Below are positions 35,067 through 44,859 of a stretch of DNA of 64,000 nt, piece by piece. The translations under genes were made by a program, and so were the position numbers. Each line of letters starts with the position of its first letter. Positions within the stretch are counted from its first letter, which is position 1. Below the pieces are notes generated by a model. The model did not search any database. It saw nothing but the letters and a program-made list of their open reading frames with translations, and was not told the DNA's origin. Source of the DNA: Ornithinimicrobium pratense (GTDB taxonomy: Bacteria; Actinomycetota; Actinomycetes; Actinomycetales; Dermatophilaceae); NCBI RefSeq assembly GCF_008843165.1, contig NZ_CP044427.1, forward strand, positions 1,488,001 through 1,552,000, given 5' to 3'.

Positions 35067-35878
35067 GACGCCCGTCCTGGTTCGTCTACGGCCTGCTGGC
35101 AGCTGTCGTGCTGGGCAGCATGTTCCCGCTGTGGTGGTCGTTTCTCATCGCCAGCCACGACGCGACCGTGCTCTCGCGCGAACGGTTCCCGCTCATCCCG
35201 GGCGGCAACTTCCTGCGCAACGCGGCCACGGTCATCGACACGGTGCCGTTCTGGCGGGCGACGATGAACTCCATCATCGTCTCCACCACGGTCTCGGCGT
35301 CGGTGGTCTTCTTCTCCACGCTCGCCGGGTATGCCTTCGCCAAGCTGCGTTTCCGCTTCTCCGGGCCGCTGCTGGTCTTCGTCATCGCCACCATGGCGGT
35401 GCCCACCCAGCTCGGCGTGGTCCCGCTCTACCAGGTGATGGCCAAGCTGGGCTGGACCGGGGAGCTCACCGCGGTGATCGTGCCCGGCCTGGTCACGGCC
35501 TTCGGAGTCTTCTGGATGACCCAGTACCTCACCCAGGCCGTGCCCACCGAGCTCATCGAGGCGGCGCGGGTCGACGGGGCCAGCATGATCCGGACCTTCT
35601 GGCACGTCGGGCTGCCGGCCGCCCGTCCCGCAGCCTGGATGCTCGGCCTGTTCACCTTCGTGGCGACGTGGACCAACTTCTTCTGGCCCTTCATCGTCCT
35701 GGGACCGCGCAACCCCACCCTCCCCGTAGCCCTGCAGCAGCTGCAGGCCGCGCACTTCGTGGACTACTCGCTGGTCCTCGCCGGCGCCGTCCTGGCCACG
35801 ATCCCCCTCATCCTGCTGTTCGCCGTCGCCGGTCGCCAGTTGGTCTCCGGCATCATGCAAGGAGCTGTCAAGCAATGA
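35063..35878 (+). CDS. Sugar ABC transporter permease (CebG-like)
   Basis: A 271-residue MalG-type permease and partner of the preceding gene. The EAA loop reads ELIEAARVDGASMIRTFWH, and it ends IMQGAVKQ. Both ends overlap neighbours as ATGA (35063 and 35875), so transporter and GH1 enzyme are translationally coupled. As in the first sugar operon, no ATPase is encoded, pointing to a shared ATPase elsewhere. Confidence 0.87.
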   Translation: MRRPSWFVYGLLAAVVLGSMFPLWWSFLIASHDATVLSRERFPLIPGGNFLRNAATVIDTVPFWRATMNSIIVSTTVSASVVFFSTLAGYAFAKLRFRFSGPLLVFVIATMAVPTQLGVVPLYQVMAKLGWTGELTAVIVPGLVTAFGVFWMTQYLTQAVPTELIEAARVDGASMIRTFWHVGLPAARPAAWMLGLFTFVATWTNFFWPFIVLGPRNPTLPVALQQLQAAHFVDYSLVLAGAVLATIPLILLFAVAGRQLVSGIMQGAVKQ

Positions 35879-37317
35879 CCCCAGACCTGACCTTCCCCCA
35901 GGACTTCCTCTGGGGGGCCGCCACCGCTTCCTACCAGATCGAGGGTGCCGGGGACGCCGACGGACGCTCCGACAGCATCTGGGACACCTACGCCCGCACC
36001 CCGGGCCAGGTCCTGCACGGCCACGACGGGTCGGTCGCCTGCGACCACTACCACCGGTACCCGCAGGACGTGGCGCTGATGCGCGAGCTCAACCTGTCCT
36101 CCTACCGCTTCTCCGTCGCCTGGCCCAGGGTCATGCCGGACGGGCGCACGCTCAACCCGGCCGGCCTGGACTTCTACTCCCGGTTGGTCGACGAGCTGCT
36201 CGAGGCCGACATCGTCCCCTGGCTCACCCTCTATCACTGGGACCTGCCGCAGGTGCTGGAGGACGCCGGGGGCTGGCCGGAGCGGGACACCGCGCTGCGC
36301 CTGGCCGACTACGCCGGCGCCGTGCACGATGCGCTGGGTGACCGGGTGCGGCACTGGACCACGCTGAACGAGCCGTGGTGCTCGGCTTTCCTCGGGTATG
36401 CCCAGGGCCGGCACGCGCCCGGTCGCACCGAGCCCACGTCGGCGCTGCGGGCCGCCCACCACCTGCTGCTTGGCCACGGCCTGGCCGTGGAGGAACTGCG
36501 GCGGCGCGACCCGTCCTTGCAGCTGGGGCTGACGCTCAACTTCACCGACACCCGGCCACTGGACCCGGCCTCCCCGCGCGACCTGGACGCCGCGCGCCGT
36601 ATCGACGGGATGGCCAACCGGCTCTTCGTCGAGCCGGTAACCCTGGGCGCCTACCCGGCCGACGTGCTTGAGGACCTGCGGGAGCTGTGGCCTCAGGACC
36701 TCGTCCACGAGGGTGACCTGGCCACGATCAGCGCGCCGATCGACGTCCTGGGCGTGAACTACTACGCGACCCAGACGGTCACTGCCGGCTGTGACCCGGA
36801 GCGCGCGTCGGTCGCGGCGGCGCAGGCCCGACGGCACGACTCGCCCTCGCCGTCGGTCGGGTCCGAGCACGTCGTGACCGTGCGGCGGGGCGTGCCGGTC
36901 TCGGACATGGGCTGGGAGATCTCCCCGACCGGGCTGAGCGACCTGCTGCTGCGACTGCACAAGGACTACACCGGGGCTGCGGGTGTGCGGCTCTACGTCA
37001 CCGAGAACGGCATGGCCGACGACGACGTGCCCGACGCCAACGGGTATGTCGAGGACCCGGACCGGCTGAACTACCTCGACCACCACCTGCGGGCCGTGCA
37101 CGACTCTCTGCAGCGGGGCGCGGACGTCGGCGGCTACTTCGTCTGGTCCCTCCTCGACAACTTCGAGTGGGCCTGGGGCTACACCAAGCGGTTCGGGATC
37201 GTGCGGGTCGACTACGACACGCAGGAGCGCATCCCCAAGGCCAGCGCCCGATGGTATGCCGACGTGGCAGGATCGGGGCGCATCGACCACAACGGGGCCG
37301 GAGCCCCGCCGGAGTGA
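35875..37317 (+). CDS. Glycoside hydrolase family 1 beta-glucosidase
   Basis: A 480-residue cytoplasmic retaining GH1 enzyme. It begins FPQDFLWGAATASYQIEGA, with acid/base Glu166 in TLNEP and nucleophile Glu377 in YVTENG. Other landmarks are YRFSVAWPR and the aglycone-side DNFEWAWGY. No signal peptide. It would split imported cellobiose or aryl-glucosides to glucose. Start ATG overlaps the permease stop; AAGGAG lies 11 bases upstream. The LacI-family gene follows after 8 bases. Confidence 0.92.
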   Translation: MTPDLTFPQDFLWGAATASYQIEGAGDADGRSDSIWDTYARTPGQVLHGHDGSVACDHYHRYPQDVALMRELNLSSYRFSVAWPRVMPDGRTLNPAGLDFYSRLVDELLEADIVPWLTLYHWDLPQVLEDAGGWPERDTALRLADYAGAVHDALGDRVRHWTTLNEPWCSAFLGYAQGRHAPGRTEPTSALRAAHHLLLGHGLAVEELRRRDPSLQLGLTLNFTDTRPLDPASPRDLDAARRIDGMANRLFVEPVTLGAYPADVLEDLRELWPQDLVHEGDLATISAPIDVLGVNYYATQTVTAGCDPERASVAAAQARRHDSPSPSVGSEHVVTVRRGVPVSDMGWEISPTGLSDLLLRLHKDYTGAAGVRLYVTENGMADDDVPDANGYVEDPDRLNYLDHHLRAVHDSLQRGADVGGYFVWSLLDNFEWAWGYTKRFGIVRVDYDTQERIPKASARWYADVAGSGRIDHNGAGAPPE

Positions 37318-37325
37318 GGAGTCAG

Positions 37326-38333
37326 GTGAGCGAGCGGCGACCCCCCACATTGGAGGACGTCGCTGCCCGAGCGGGGGTCTCGCGGGCAACTGCCTCCCGG
37401 GTAGTCAACGACGATCCGCGGGTGCGGGCTCAAGCCCGCGAGTCGGTCCTGGCGGCCATCGCCCACCTGGGCTATCTGCCCAACCGAGCGGCCCGCTCCC
37501 TGGTCGTGCGCGAGCCGGACTCGGTCGCGGTGCTCATCCACGAGCCGGACCAGCGGATCTTCGCCGACCCCTTCTTCAGCGGTATGTTGCGCGGCGTCAG
37601 CCAGCGGCTGGCCGACACCCCGCTGCAGATGGTGCTGCTCATGGGCGAGCCGGCACGCGACGCCGGGCGCATGGAGCGTTACCTGCGCGCCGGGCACACC
37701 GACGGCGTGATCGTGGTCAGCGCTCACCGGGGCGACGGCCTCATGGCGGCGCTGAGCGAGACCCGGTTGCCGACCGTCTTTGTCGGGCGCCCGCTCGACC
37801 CGGACAGCCACTTCCCCTTCGTCGACGTGGACAACCAGGAGGGCGGCCGGTTGGCCGCCGCGCGGTTGCTGTCCCGGGGTTGCCGACGGATCGGCACCGT
37901 CACCGGCCCCCTGGACATGGCAGCCGGTCTAGACCGGTTCGCGGGCTGGGCAGAGGTGCTCACCGAGGCGGGCATGACCCTCGAAGCCGTCGAGCACGGC
38001 GACTTCACGCCGCAGGGAGGGGCTGAGGCGATGCACCGGCTGCTGGCCGCCCATCCGGACCTCGACGGTGTCTTCGTCGCCTCCGACCTGATGGCCCTGG
38101 CGGCGATGGGGGAGCTGCAGGCCGCCGGGCGCCGGGTCCCCGACGACGTCGCGCTCGTGGGCTTCGACGCCTCGGCCACGGCCTCGATGACCCGTCCGCC
38201 GCTGACGACAGTGACCAACCCCGTCGCGCAGATGGCGGTGCGCGCCACCGACCTGCTCATGCAGCTGCTCCGGGGGGAGCGGGCCACCTCCGAGATCTTC
38301 CCCACCCACCTCGTTGAGGGCGGTACCGCCTGA
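37326..38333 (+). CDS. LacI-family repressor (CebR-like)
   Basis: 335 residues. The N-terminal helix-turn-helix is TLEDVAARAGVSRATASRVV, the hinge YLPNRAARSL, then a ligand-binding domain with VDVDNQEGGRLAA and GFDASATASMTRPPLTTV. The GTG at 37326 follows GAGGAG by four bases. It is the last gene of the operon whose promoter carries the 16-bp palindrome, so autoregulation is likely. Confidence 0.87.
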   Translation: MSERRPPTLEDVAARAGVSRATASRVVNDDPRVRAQARESVLAAIAHLGYLPNRAARSLVVREPDSVAVLIHEPDQRIFADPFFSGMLRGVSQRLADTPLQMVLLMGEPARDAGRMERYLRAGHTDGVIVVSAHRGDGLMAALSETRLPTVFVGRPLDPDSHFPFVDVDNQEGGRLAAARLLSRGCRRIGTVTGPLDMAAGLDRFAGWAEVLTEAGMTLEAVEHGDFTPQGGAEAMHRLLAAHPDLDGVFVASDLMALAAMGELQAAGRRVPDDVALVGFDASATASMTRPPLTTVTNPVAQMAVRATDLLMQLLRGERATSEIFPTHLVEGGTA

Positions 38334-38386
38334 GACGGCCCGTCTGAGCTGGTCTGGTGGGGTGGTCGGGCCGCGGTGGTCCGGGG

Positions 38387-39142
38387 TCAGCCGATCTGCT
38401 CCTGCCGCCGTGGCGCACGCAGGGTGAGCCACAGGCTCAGCCCCGTGTAGTACACGATGTAGGCCCCGGACAGGGCGACCAGCCACGGGCTGGGCGAGGG
38501 GTGCTGCAGGAGGATCACGGCATACAGGGCCAGCCAGGCCACGGTGAGTGTCATGGTCAGCCCCCAAGCCGCCTCGGTCCGGGAGGGGTAGACGTAGCGG
38601 ACCGGGACGAACACCAGCACCGACAGGACCAGCAGGATGGCAGTGGTCAGCCCCGTCCCGGCGTCGAGCACGATGATGTAGAACGCCGCGACGTTCCAGT
38701 AGCTGGGGAAACCGAGGAAGAAGTGGTCCTCGGTCTTGGCGTCGGCGCGGGAGAACTGCATGCAGGAGGCAAGGAGGGGGACCGCGGCCACGACGCCTCC
38801 GAGCCAGCCGTCCGGCAGGTAGCCGGCGCTCCAGAGCAGCACCATCGGCGCGAAGGCGTAGGTGAGGTAGTCGACGATGTTGTCCAGCAGGGCCCCGTCG
38901 AAACCAGGCAGCACCTTGGCGACGCGGAAGTGGCGAGCGAGGAACCCGTCGGTGCCGTCGATGACCATCGCGAGCAGGAAGAGCCAGAGCACCGCGAGGA
39001 CATCGCCCGCGTAGGACAGGTGCACCATCAGCAGCGCCAGCACCGCTCCCGTCGCGGTGTAGGCGTGGACCGCGCCGGCGGCGACACGCTCCCACGGGCT
39101 CGGCTTCGGGCTCGGGTCCGGGTCTGGGTGTGGTGCGGGCAT
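38387..39142 (-). CDS. CDP-alcohol phosphatidyltransferase, probable phosphatidylcholine synthase
   Basis: A 251-residue membrane protein with about eight hydrophobic segments. The catalytic CDP-alcohol motif runs DGTDGFLAR (residues about 62-70), then PGFDGALLDNIVD, giving DG-x-DG-x(2)-AR with the final D-x3-D. The pattern, with FDG before LDNIVDY, and the length fit bacterial phosphatidylcholine synthase, which joins CDP-diacylglycerol and choline. Phosphatidylserine synthase is the alternative. ATG 39142 has only a weak ribosome site. It appears to stand alone. Confidence 0.75.
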   Translation of the reverse strand: MPAPHPDPDPSPKPSPWERVAAGAVHAYTATGAVLALLMVHLSYAGDVLAVLWLFLLAMVIDGTDGFLARHFRVAKVLPGFDGALLDNIVDYLTYAFAPMVLLWSAGYLPDGWLGGVVAAVPLLASCMQFSRADAKTEDHFFLGFPSYWNVAAFYIIVLDAGTGLTTAILLVLSVLVFVPVRYVYPSRTEAAWGLTMTLTVAWLALYAVILLQHPSPSPWLVALSGAYIVYYTGLSLWLTLRAPRRQEQIG

Positions 39143-39200
39143 GGGCGAAACCTTATGTCGGCGCGCCCGGTCGGGATGTGTCGAGGCGCGCGCCGACCGC

Positions 39201-39252
39201 GGCCGGGCTCGGCGCTAGGGCCGGGTCGGCACTAGGGCCGGGCTCGGCGCTA
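39201..39252. repeat. Three tandem copies of a 17-18 bp unit
   Basis: GGCCGGGCTCGGCGCTAG (39201-39218), GGCCGGGTCGGCACTAG (39219-39235) and GGCCGGGCTCGGCGCTA (39236-39252) follow head to tail. The last copy supplies the stop codon of the tricorn protease gene (CTA at 39250-39252 on the plus strand). Confidence 0.75.
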
Positions 39253-42200
39253 CCGGCGCACCCGTGGTGCCGGCAGCGTGGGGGCGGTCGCCGCGGGCCG
39301 CTCCTCCAGCTGCCGGAGGGCCTCGGCCATTGCCCGGTCCAGCTGGGGGTCATCGCTGCTGAAGAAGTCCGCTGGCGTGTGCTCGACCTCGATGTCCGGG
39401 TCGACGCCGTGGTTCTCCACGCCCCAGTCCTTGCCCTGCAGCCAGAAGGCGTAGCGGGGCTGGGTGATCGAGGTGCCGTCGACGAGGTCGAAGCGACCGT
39501 CGATGCCGACCACGCCGCCCCACGTCCGCACCCCGACGACCGGGCCCAGGCCCATGGCCTGGCCCGCAGCGTTGACGATGTCGCCGTCGGAGCCGGAGAA
39601 CTCGTTGGCCACGAGCACGACCGGGCCGCGCGGGGAGGTCGACGGGTAGCGGCCGGCCTCCGCGTAGTGCCGCGCCGGGGCCCAGCCGACGGTCTGTGCG
39701 GCCAGCCGCGCGAGGACCAGCTGGCTGGTGTGGCCGCCCCGGTTGTAGCGGACGTCGACGACCAGACCCTCTCGGGCGCTGGCGTGTCGCAGGTCGCGGT
39801 GCAGCTGCGCCCAGCCGTAGCTCGTCATGTCGGGCACGTGCACGTAGCCGAGCCGACCGCCGGAGCGCTCGCGGACGTAGTCACGCCGGGCGCGGACCCA
39901 GTCCTGGTAGCGCAGCACCTCCTCGTCGGCCAGCGGGACCACCACCACCCGCCGATCGCTGCCCGCGCGGCGCAAGGTCAGCTCGACCGGTTTGCCGGCC
40001 GCCCCCATGAGCCGTGTCGCTGGCCCGTGCGCCGGGTCCACCGGCGCTCCGTCCACAGCCACGACGACGTCGCCGACGCGCGCGCCGACCCCGGCGGCGG
40101 CCAGCGGCGAGCGGGCCTCCGGCTCGCTGGACTCACCGGGCAGGATGCGCTCGATCCGCCACCCCTCGTCGGTGGGCACCAGGTCGGCCCCGAGCAGGCC
40201 CAGCTTGCGCCGGTCCAGCGACTCGTCGGTCCGCTCGGCCGGGATGATGTAGGCGTGCGAGGTGTTGAGCTCACCGACCGTCTCCCAGAGCAGGTCGACG
40301 AGGTCGTCGTGGGAGGCCAGGGTTTCTACGACTGGCCGCCACCGCTGCAGCGCCCCGTCCCAGTCGACGCCGTCCATGTCGCTGCGCCAGTAGTGCTCGC
40401 GCATGATCCGGCCGTTCTCCTCGAACATCTGCCGCCACAGTGCCCGCGGCGAGACCTCCCGGCGCAGCCGGCTCAGGTCGACCGGGACCACCGCGGGGTC
40501 GTCCTGCTCGGGCTTGCGGGCGGCGGGGGTGACGGTGACCGAATCGTGGTGCCGCACGATGAGCCGCTCGCCGTCACCGGAGACCTCGACCTTGTCCACC
40601 TTCTCCACGACCGTCTCCACGGCCCGCTTGGGGAAGGACCACAACTGCACGCTGTCGCTGCCAGGCTCGGCGGTGACACCGGCGCGGCGGGCGCCCAGCT
40701 CACCGGCCTCCCCCGCCTCGCGGACCCAGATCACCCCGTCCTTGACTACCCGCAGGTCGCGGTAGCGCCCGCTGGGCACCGGGAAGGGCACGATGCGTTG
40801 TTCAGCCCCCTCCGCGTCCAGGTCGGGGGAAGCGGGCGGCGCGTCGTCCTTGCCTGGCCCATCCGGACCGCTGGCTCCCGAACCGCCCTGGTCCGTCCTG
40901 CCGGGCCGGGCCTTGCCCTGCTCGCCCTGCCCCGCGCCGCTCAGCCGCCAGCCCTGCGCGGTGGGCCCGAAAGGCGGTGCCTGGTCGGCGGCCAGCGGGA
41001 TCAGCCAGGGCCGCGTGGAGCCGGAGAAGGACAGCCCGAACTCGTGGGTGTCGTAGTCCGGGTCGAAGGTCCGCTCAGAAAGGAAGACCACGTGCTGGCC
41101 GTCGCGTGTGAACGCCGGGTCGTGGTCATGGAAGGTGCCGGAGGTCAAGGCCACCGGCTCTGCCCCCGGGTCCTGGGTGTCGAGCACCATCAACCGGTGC
41201 AGCTCGGACTCGCCGGTCGTCGGCTGCGACCACAGCAGGTAGCGGCCGTCCGGGGAGAAGGACGGGTGCAGCGCCTCCCCCTGCTCGGACCTGGCCACCT
41301 CGCGCACCGCGGTCGCCCGGTCACCGGACTCCGCGCCGGACCCGCCGCTGGAGTCGCCCTCGCCGCCCGCCCGGCTGGCGTCGATCAGCCGCACCGCCCC
41401 GTCGTGGGAAATCGTGGCCACCCTCGTGCCCGCCGCGTCGGCGGCGAGGTGCAGCACCCGGCCCAGCTGCCCCGAGGCGATGACGTGAGGGGTGGTGCCG
41501 GCGCCATCGGTGAGGTCGTGCACCTCTAGCCGGTCCTCCCCGTCAGCGTCGGTGACGAGGACGACCCGGCCGGTACGCCCGAGGAAGTGGGGCTCCCGCG
41601 CCCGCACCGCGTCATCAGCCACCAGCGCCCGGACCGGTCCCTCCCGGTGCGCAAGCCAGTGGACGGCGCCGTGCCAGCTGACCAGGCTCGCGTCACCGCC
41701 GTGGTCGGGGCGCAGCGGTCCCAGCTGCATGGTGGGGGAGAGGGAGTATGGCGCTGCGGCGGCCCCCGGCAGGGTGATCCCCACCTCGCGCGGGGTGGCC
41801 TCGAGGCCGTCCAGCAGCCAGAGGTGACCACGGCTGTGCCAGACGACGCGGTGGCCGTCGGTCGTCGCGTCCCGGACGTAGCCCAGGTCGGGGCCCTGGT
41901 CGGTCAGCTGCCCGGCCCTGGCCTCGGCGAGGCGTCCGTCGTCGGTGACGGCCCCCGCGCCGAATGCCCACAGGTTGGCCTGCCGGTCGGCCTCTTCGGC
42001 CGAGCCGGGCAAGCGAGCCGCCCGGTCGGAGACGAACACCAGCCGGTCGTCCACCCACATCGGGTCCACGATGGCGGCGGTGTCCTCGCGCAGGACCCGC
42101 TCCCACGTCATCCCCTGCCCGGCGTGCGTGTCACCGTCCTTGGCGGCATCGTTCCCGCGGCCGAGCCACAGGCGGGGCGCGGTGCCCCCGCGGTAGCGCT

Positions 42201-42672
42201 TCCACTGGGCCGGCGGCCGGCTGCCCGGGGTGGCGAGGGCGACGAGGCCGTCTTCGCGCACCGCCACCCCCCAGGCCGGGCCCCACGGGGGCGTGCGCAC
42301 CGTCCCGTCCAGCCCGACCGAGCGGACGACGAGGTGGCGCAGGTTGGGCTGGCCTGCGTGCGAGGCGACGAGCACCCGGTCCGTACCCTCCCAGCCCAGG
42401 ACCCGGGTGTTCTTGGCGCCCCACCAGGTCAGCCGCTGCGGCGCCCCACCTCCGTCGACCGGCATGGCATACACCTCTGGGTGACCGTCGCGGTGCGAGA
42501 TGAAGGCGACGTGCGCGCCGTCGGGGGCGAAGCGCGGGTGGGCGACGGGCGCCGAGTCATGTGTGAGCCGCCATGCGGGGCCCCCGTGGATCGGCGCGAT
42601 CCACACGTCGTCAGCGCCGACGAAGGTGAGCAGGTTCTCGTGCAGGTGCGGGTAGCGCAGGTAGGTCCTCAC
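39250..42672 (-). CDS. Tricorn-type S41 protease
   Basis: A 1140-residue homologue of tricorn protease, a large cytoplasmic enzyme that degrades peptides released by the proteasome or other proteases. It starts VRTYLRYPHLHENLLTF with GTG at 42672. Beta-propeller repeats (FAPDGAHVAFISHRDG and FSPDGRYLLWS) fill the first two thirds, followed by a C1 domain with catalytic His in LNTSHAY, a PDZ domain (GVGARVGDVVVAVDG) and the S41 core with Ser1028 and Asp1029 in GSDGD. A Gly/Asp/Ser-rich insert near residues 560-620 is unusual in length. Upstream open codons lack family similarity. Confidence 0.9.
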   Translation of the reverse strand: MRTYLRYPHLHENLLTFVGADDVWIAPIHGGPAWRLTHDSAPVAHPRFAPDGAHVAFISHRDGHPEVYAMPVDGGGAPQRLTWWGAKNTRVLGWEGTDRVLVASHAGQPNLRHLVVRSVGLDGTVRTPPWGPAWGVAVREDGLVALATPGSRPPAQWKRYRGGTAPRLWLGRGNDAAKDGDTHAGQGMTWERVLREDTAAIVDPMWVDDRLVFVSDRAARLPGSAEEADRQANLWAFGAGAVTDDGRLAEARAGQLTDQGPDLGYVRDATTDGHRVVWHSRGHLWLLDGLEATPREVGITLPGAAAAPYSLSPTMQLGPLRPDHGGDASLVSWHGAVHWLAHREGPVRALVADDAVRAREPHFLGRTGRVVLVTDADGEDRLEVHDLTDGAGTTPHVIASGQLGRVLHLAADAAGTRVATISHDGAVRLIDASRAGGEGDSSGGSGAESGDRATAVREVARSEQGEALHPSFSPDGRYLLWSQPTTGESELHRLMVLDTQDPGAEPVALTSGTFHDHDPAFTRDGQHVVFLSERTFDPDYDTHEFGLSFSGSTRPWLIPLAADQAPPFGPTAQGWRLSGAGQGEQGKARPGRTDQGGSGASGPDGPGKDDAPPASPDLDAEGAEQRIVPFPVPSGRYRDLRVVKDGVIWVREAGEAGELGARRAGVTAEPGSDSVQLWSFPKRAVETVVEKVDKVEVSGDGERLIVRHHDSVTVTPAARKPEQDDPAVVPVDLSRLRREVSPRALWRQMFEENGRIMREHYWRSDMDGVDWDGALQRWRPVVETLASHDDLVDLLWETVGELNTSHAYIIPAERTDESLDRRKLGLLGADLVPTDEGWRIERILPGESSEPEARSPLAAAGVGARVGDVVVAVDGAPVDPAHGPATRLMGAAGKPVELTLRRAGSDRRVVVVPLADEEVLRYQDWVRARRDYVRERSGGRLGYVHVPDMTSYGWAQLHRDLRHASAREGLVVDVRYNRGGHTSQLVLARLAAQTVGWAPARHYAEAGRYPSTSPRGPVVLVANEFSGSDGDIVNAAGQAMGLGPVVGVRTWGGVVGIDGRFDLVDGTSITQPRYAFWLQGKDWGVENHGVDPDIEVEHTPADFFSSDDPQLDRAMAEALRQLEERPAATAPTLPAPRVRR

Positions 42673-42764
42673 CCGACCGACCCTAGTCGCCGACGCAGAC
42701 AGCCGCCCCCGGTTTGTCACGTTCTCCGCCTCGGCGGCGCCTGGCAGGACCCGGCCCATATCCG

Positions 42765-44114
42765 CTATTTGCGACGATGCCGCGGCCGTCGTCGTGCGGG
42801 GCGGCGAAGCACGAAGCGGGCCATGCGTGAGGCGTGGGTAGGACGGGCCACCAGAGAGCGAAAGCGGTCGGCTTGGTGGGAAGCGAGCATGTCGCGGATG
42901 AGCACATTGCCTGAGTTCGTCGCCCGTGGCTTGCTCGACTGCTGCTGCTCGTGGAGCCGGGCGCGGTCCTCGAGCTTTAACGGGACCAGCACATGGTCGA
43001 CCGCGGTGAGGATCGAGCCGCGGAGCAACCACAGGGTGGTTTCCTCCCGCGGGTCGACCAGGAGCAGCTCGGTGAGGACGGCCCGAGCTTCCCCGGCGAC
43101 GTCCAGGCCTTCGGCGAGGTTGCGCTTGACCTCCACCTCGGAGTTCTCGGCCTCGGCCTCGACGAGTGCGCCGAAGGCGTCCAGGCAGTCCGCGACGTGA
43201 CCGAGCAGGACGGCGAACGCGGGCCGGACCACCTCGCCATAACCGTCGTCGGGCGTCTCGTGCTCGGGAGCCTCGGTGAGCATGGTGGCGAAAAGCGTGC
43301 GGATGGCGAGCAGGGAGTGGTCCAGGGAGGCCAGTCCAGCGCGGAGCACCGGTTCCACCTCAGGGGTGCCTATGGCCCGGGGGTTGAACCGCCGCAGGTC
43401 CGTGACAGTGCTGATGGCAACTGCCGTCCGGTCAGAGAGCTGGGCGACGGCGCGCGCCTGGTCCAGCCACGTGGTGACCGCGGCTTTGGTGATCGGTCTC
43501 TGGGCCATCGACGACGCGGCTGTCCGCAGGCACCCAGCCTGGCTGCTGGAGACGTTGCGCACGTCGGCCACCGCCGCCCGGATGGGGACGCGTGGCGGCA
43601 GAAGCAGGTTGAACGCCATACCGACGCCCGCACCGATAAACGTCGTCAGCACGCGTGTCTCCGCCGCGATCTCCTGGCCACCCATCCCCAGGATCAGCAT
43701 GGCGCTGATCGGTGCCTCCAGTCTTTGGTCGCCGAGACGTAGGACTGAGGCGAGCAGCAGGGCCAGCGCGATCGCTGCTCCAAGGCTCCACCAGGTCAGA
43801 CCTACCCACGACGACAGCGTGACCGCCACCAGCACCCCGGTCAGCACGGCCCCCACTCGGACGGCGCCCATCCGCAAGCTCGCAGATGCCGACGCCTGGA
43901 CCACCAAGAGTGCGGTGAGCGCGCCCGTCAGGTCGGTGGGTCCCTCGACCAACCACACTGTCAGCAGGTAGGCCACGACGGCGGCGGTCGTCAGCCGGGC
44001 CACCCAGACCAGGACCGGCCACACCGGCTGAGGAAGCAACCAGGACGGTGCCACCCGCCCCAGGGCTGGACGAAACCGCCGCAGCACTGTGCGCTGATGA
44101 GCGGACTCGGGCAT
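42765..44114 (-). CDS. FUSC/aromatic-acid-exporter-family membrane protein
   Basis: A 449-residue protein with an N-terminal block of about six membrane segments (LTTAAVVAYLLTVWLV, LTALLVVQASASASLRMG and later) and a long soluble helical C-terminal half. This is the ArAE/FUSC (YgaH-like, PF06081) layout. The segment LRLGDQRLEAPISAMLILG fits this family. Function is likely export of a small organic acid or an unknown envelope role. The ATG at 44114 follows GGGAG; a GTG at 44126 is less likely. It precedes the tricorn gene by 92 bases in which I see no other feature. Confidence 0.72.
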   Translation of the reverse strand: MPESAHQRTVLRRFRPALGRVAPSWLLPQPVWPVLVWVARLTTAAVVAYLLTVWLVEGPTDLTGALTALLVVQASASASLRMGAVRVGAVLTGVLVAVTLSSWVGLTWWSLGAAIALALLLASVLRLGDQRLEAPISAMLILGMGGQEIAAETRVLTTFIGAGVGMAFNLLLPPRVPIRAAVADVRNVSSSQAGCLRTAASSMAQRPITKAAVTTWLDQARAVAQLSDRTAVAISTVTDLRRFNPRAIGTPEVEPVLRAGLASLDHSLLAIRTLFATMLTEAPEHETPDDGYGEVVRPAFAVLLGHVADCLDAFGALVEAEAENSEVEVKRNLAEGLDVAGEARAVLTELLLVDPREETTLWLLRGSILTAVDHVLVPLKLEDRARLHEQQQSSKPRATNSGNVLIRDMLASHQADRFRSLVARPTHASRMARFVLRRPARRRPRHRRK

Positions 44115-44199
44115 GGCGACTCCCACGACGAGGTCGGAGGATGTCAGCGTACAAGCCGGCGGTGGCCTGGGACGGGGAGGTGATGTGAACCGTTTCGCG

Positions 44200-44736
44200 T
44201 TACAGATCTCGCATAGTGAACAGAGTGGTTCCGTAGGCGGGGTCGGGCTCGCTCTGGCCAGTTTCGAGAAACCCGAGCTTGGCCAGGACGCGCCGAGACG
44301 CGGTGTTCCAGTCCCATACGGTTGCCCACAAGCGCCCGTATCCGGATGATCTGGCCCAGTCCATGACCGCGAGCGATGCTTCGGTGGCGTACCCCCGACC
44401 CCAGTGGCGTTGCAGCAGCTCGAAGGCTAGCTCCGGTTCGCCCGGGACGGGTCGCCCGCTGTCCACCAACCCGCAGTAGCCGATGACCGCCCCCGTCCTC
44501 ACGAGTTTCACGGCCAGCAGGCCGACCGTCGTAGGTGGGTTGGAACGGATCGACTCCTCTAGGTCCGCGACGGTCGGGCGTCCGTCAGCACTCATCTGCC
44601 GGTGAGGCGGCACACGCGGGTCCCGCTCGGTCCACAGCTCGTGCAGGACTGCCGCCTCACCCACTCGCCACGGCCGCAGCAGCAGGCGGGCCGTGTGCAG
44701 GGCTGGTTCGTGCTCCTCGTCCGCTCCGGCGCTCAT
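44200..44736 (-). CDS. GNAT N-acetyltransferase (RimJ/RimL type)
   Basis: A 178-residue acetyltransferase. It starts with the RimJ/L-like TARLLLRPWR and contains the acetyl-CoA loop RHWGRGYATEA (Q/RxxGxG/A form) and the closing TASRRVLAKLGF. No substrate can be assigned. The ATG at 44736 has no obvious ribosome site. It is divergent from the PH-domain genes. Confidence 0.82.
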   Translation of the reverse strand: MSAGADEEHEPALHTARLLLRPWRVGEAAVLHELWTERDPRVPPHRQMSADGRPTVADLEESIRSNPPTTVGLLAVKLVRTGAVIGYCGLVDSGRPVPGEPELAFELLQRHWGRGYATEASLAVMDWARSSGYGRLWATVWDWNTASRRVLAKLGFLETGQSEPDPAYGTTLFTMRDL

Positions 44737-44859
44737 GGTGAAGACATTGCCACCCGCCGCGTCCCCGTCATACTCCTGGCGGGTGCGTCCGTCCTGGGTC
44801 AACCGGACTACGTTTGGACCGTTCGGCCAAACCCACCCATGTAGATCGGGAGAGCACTC

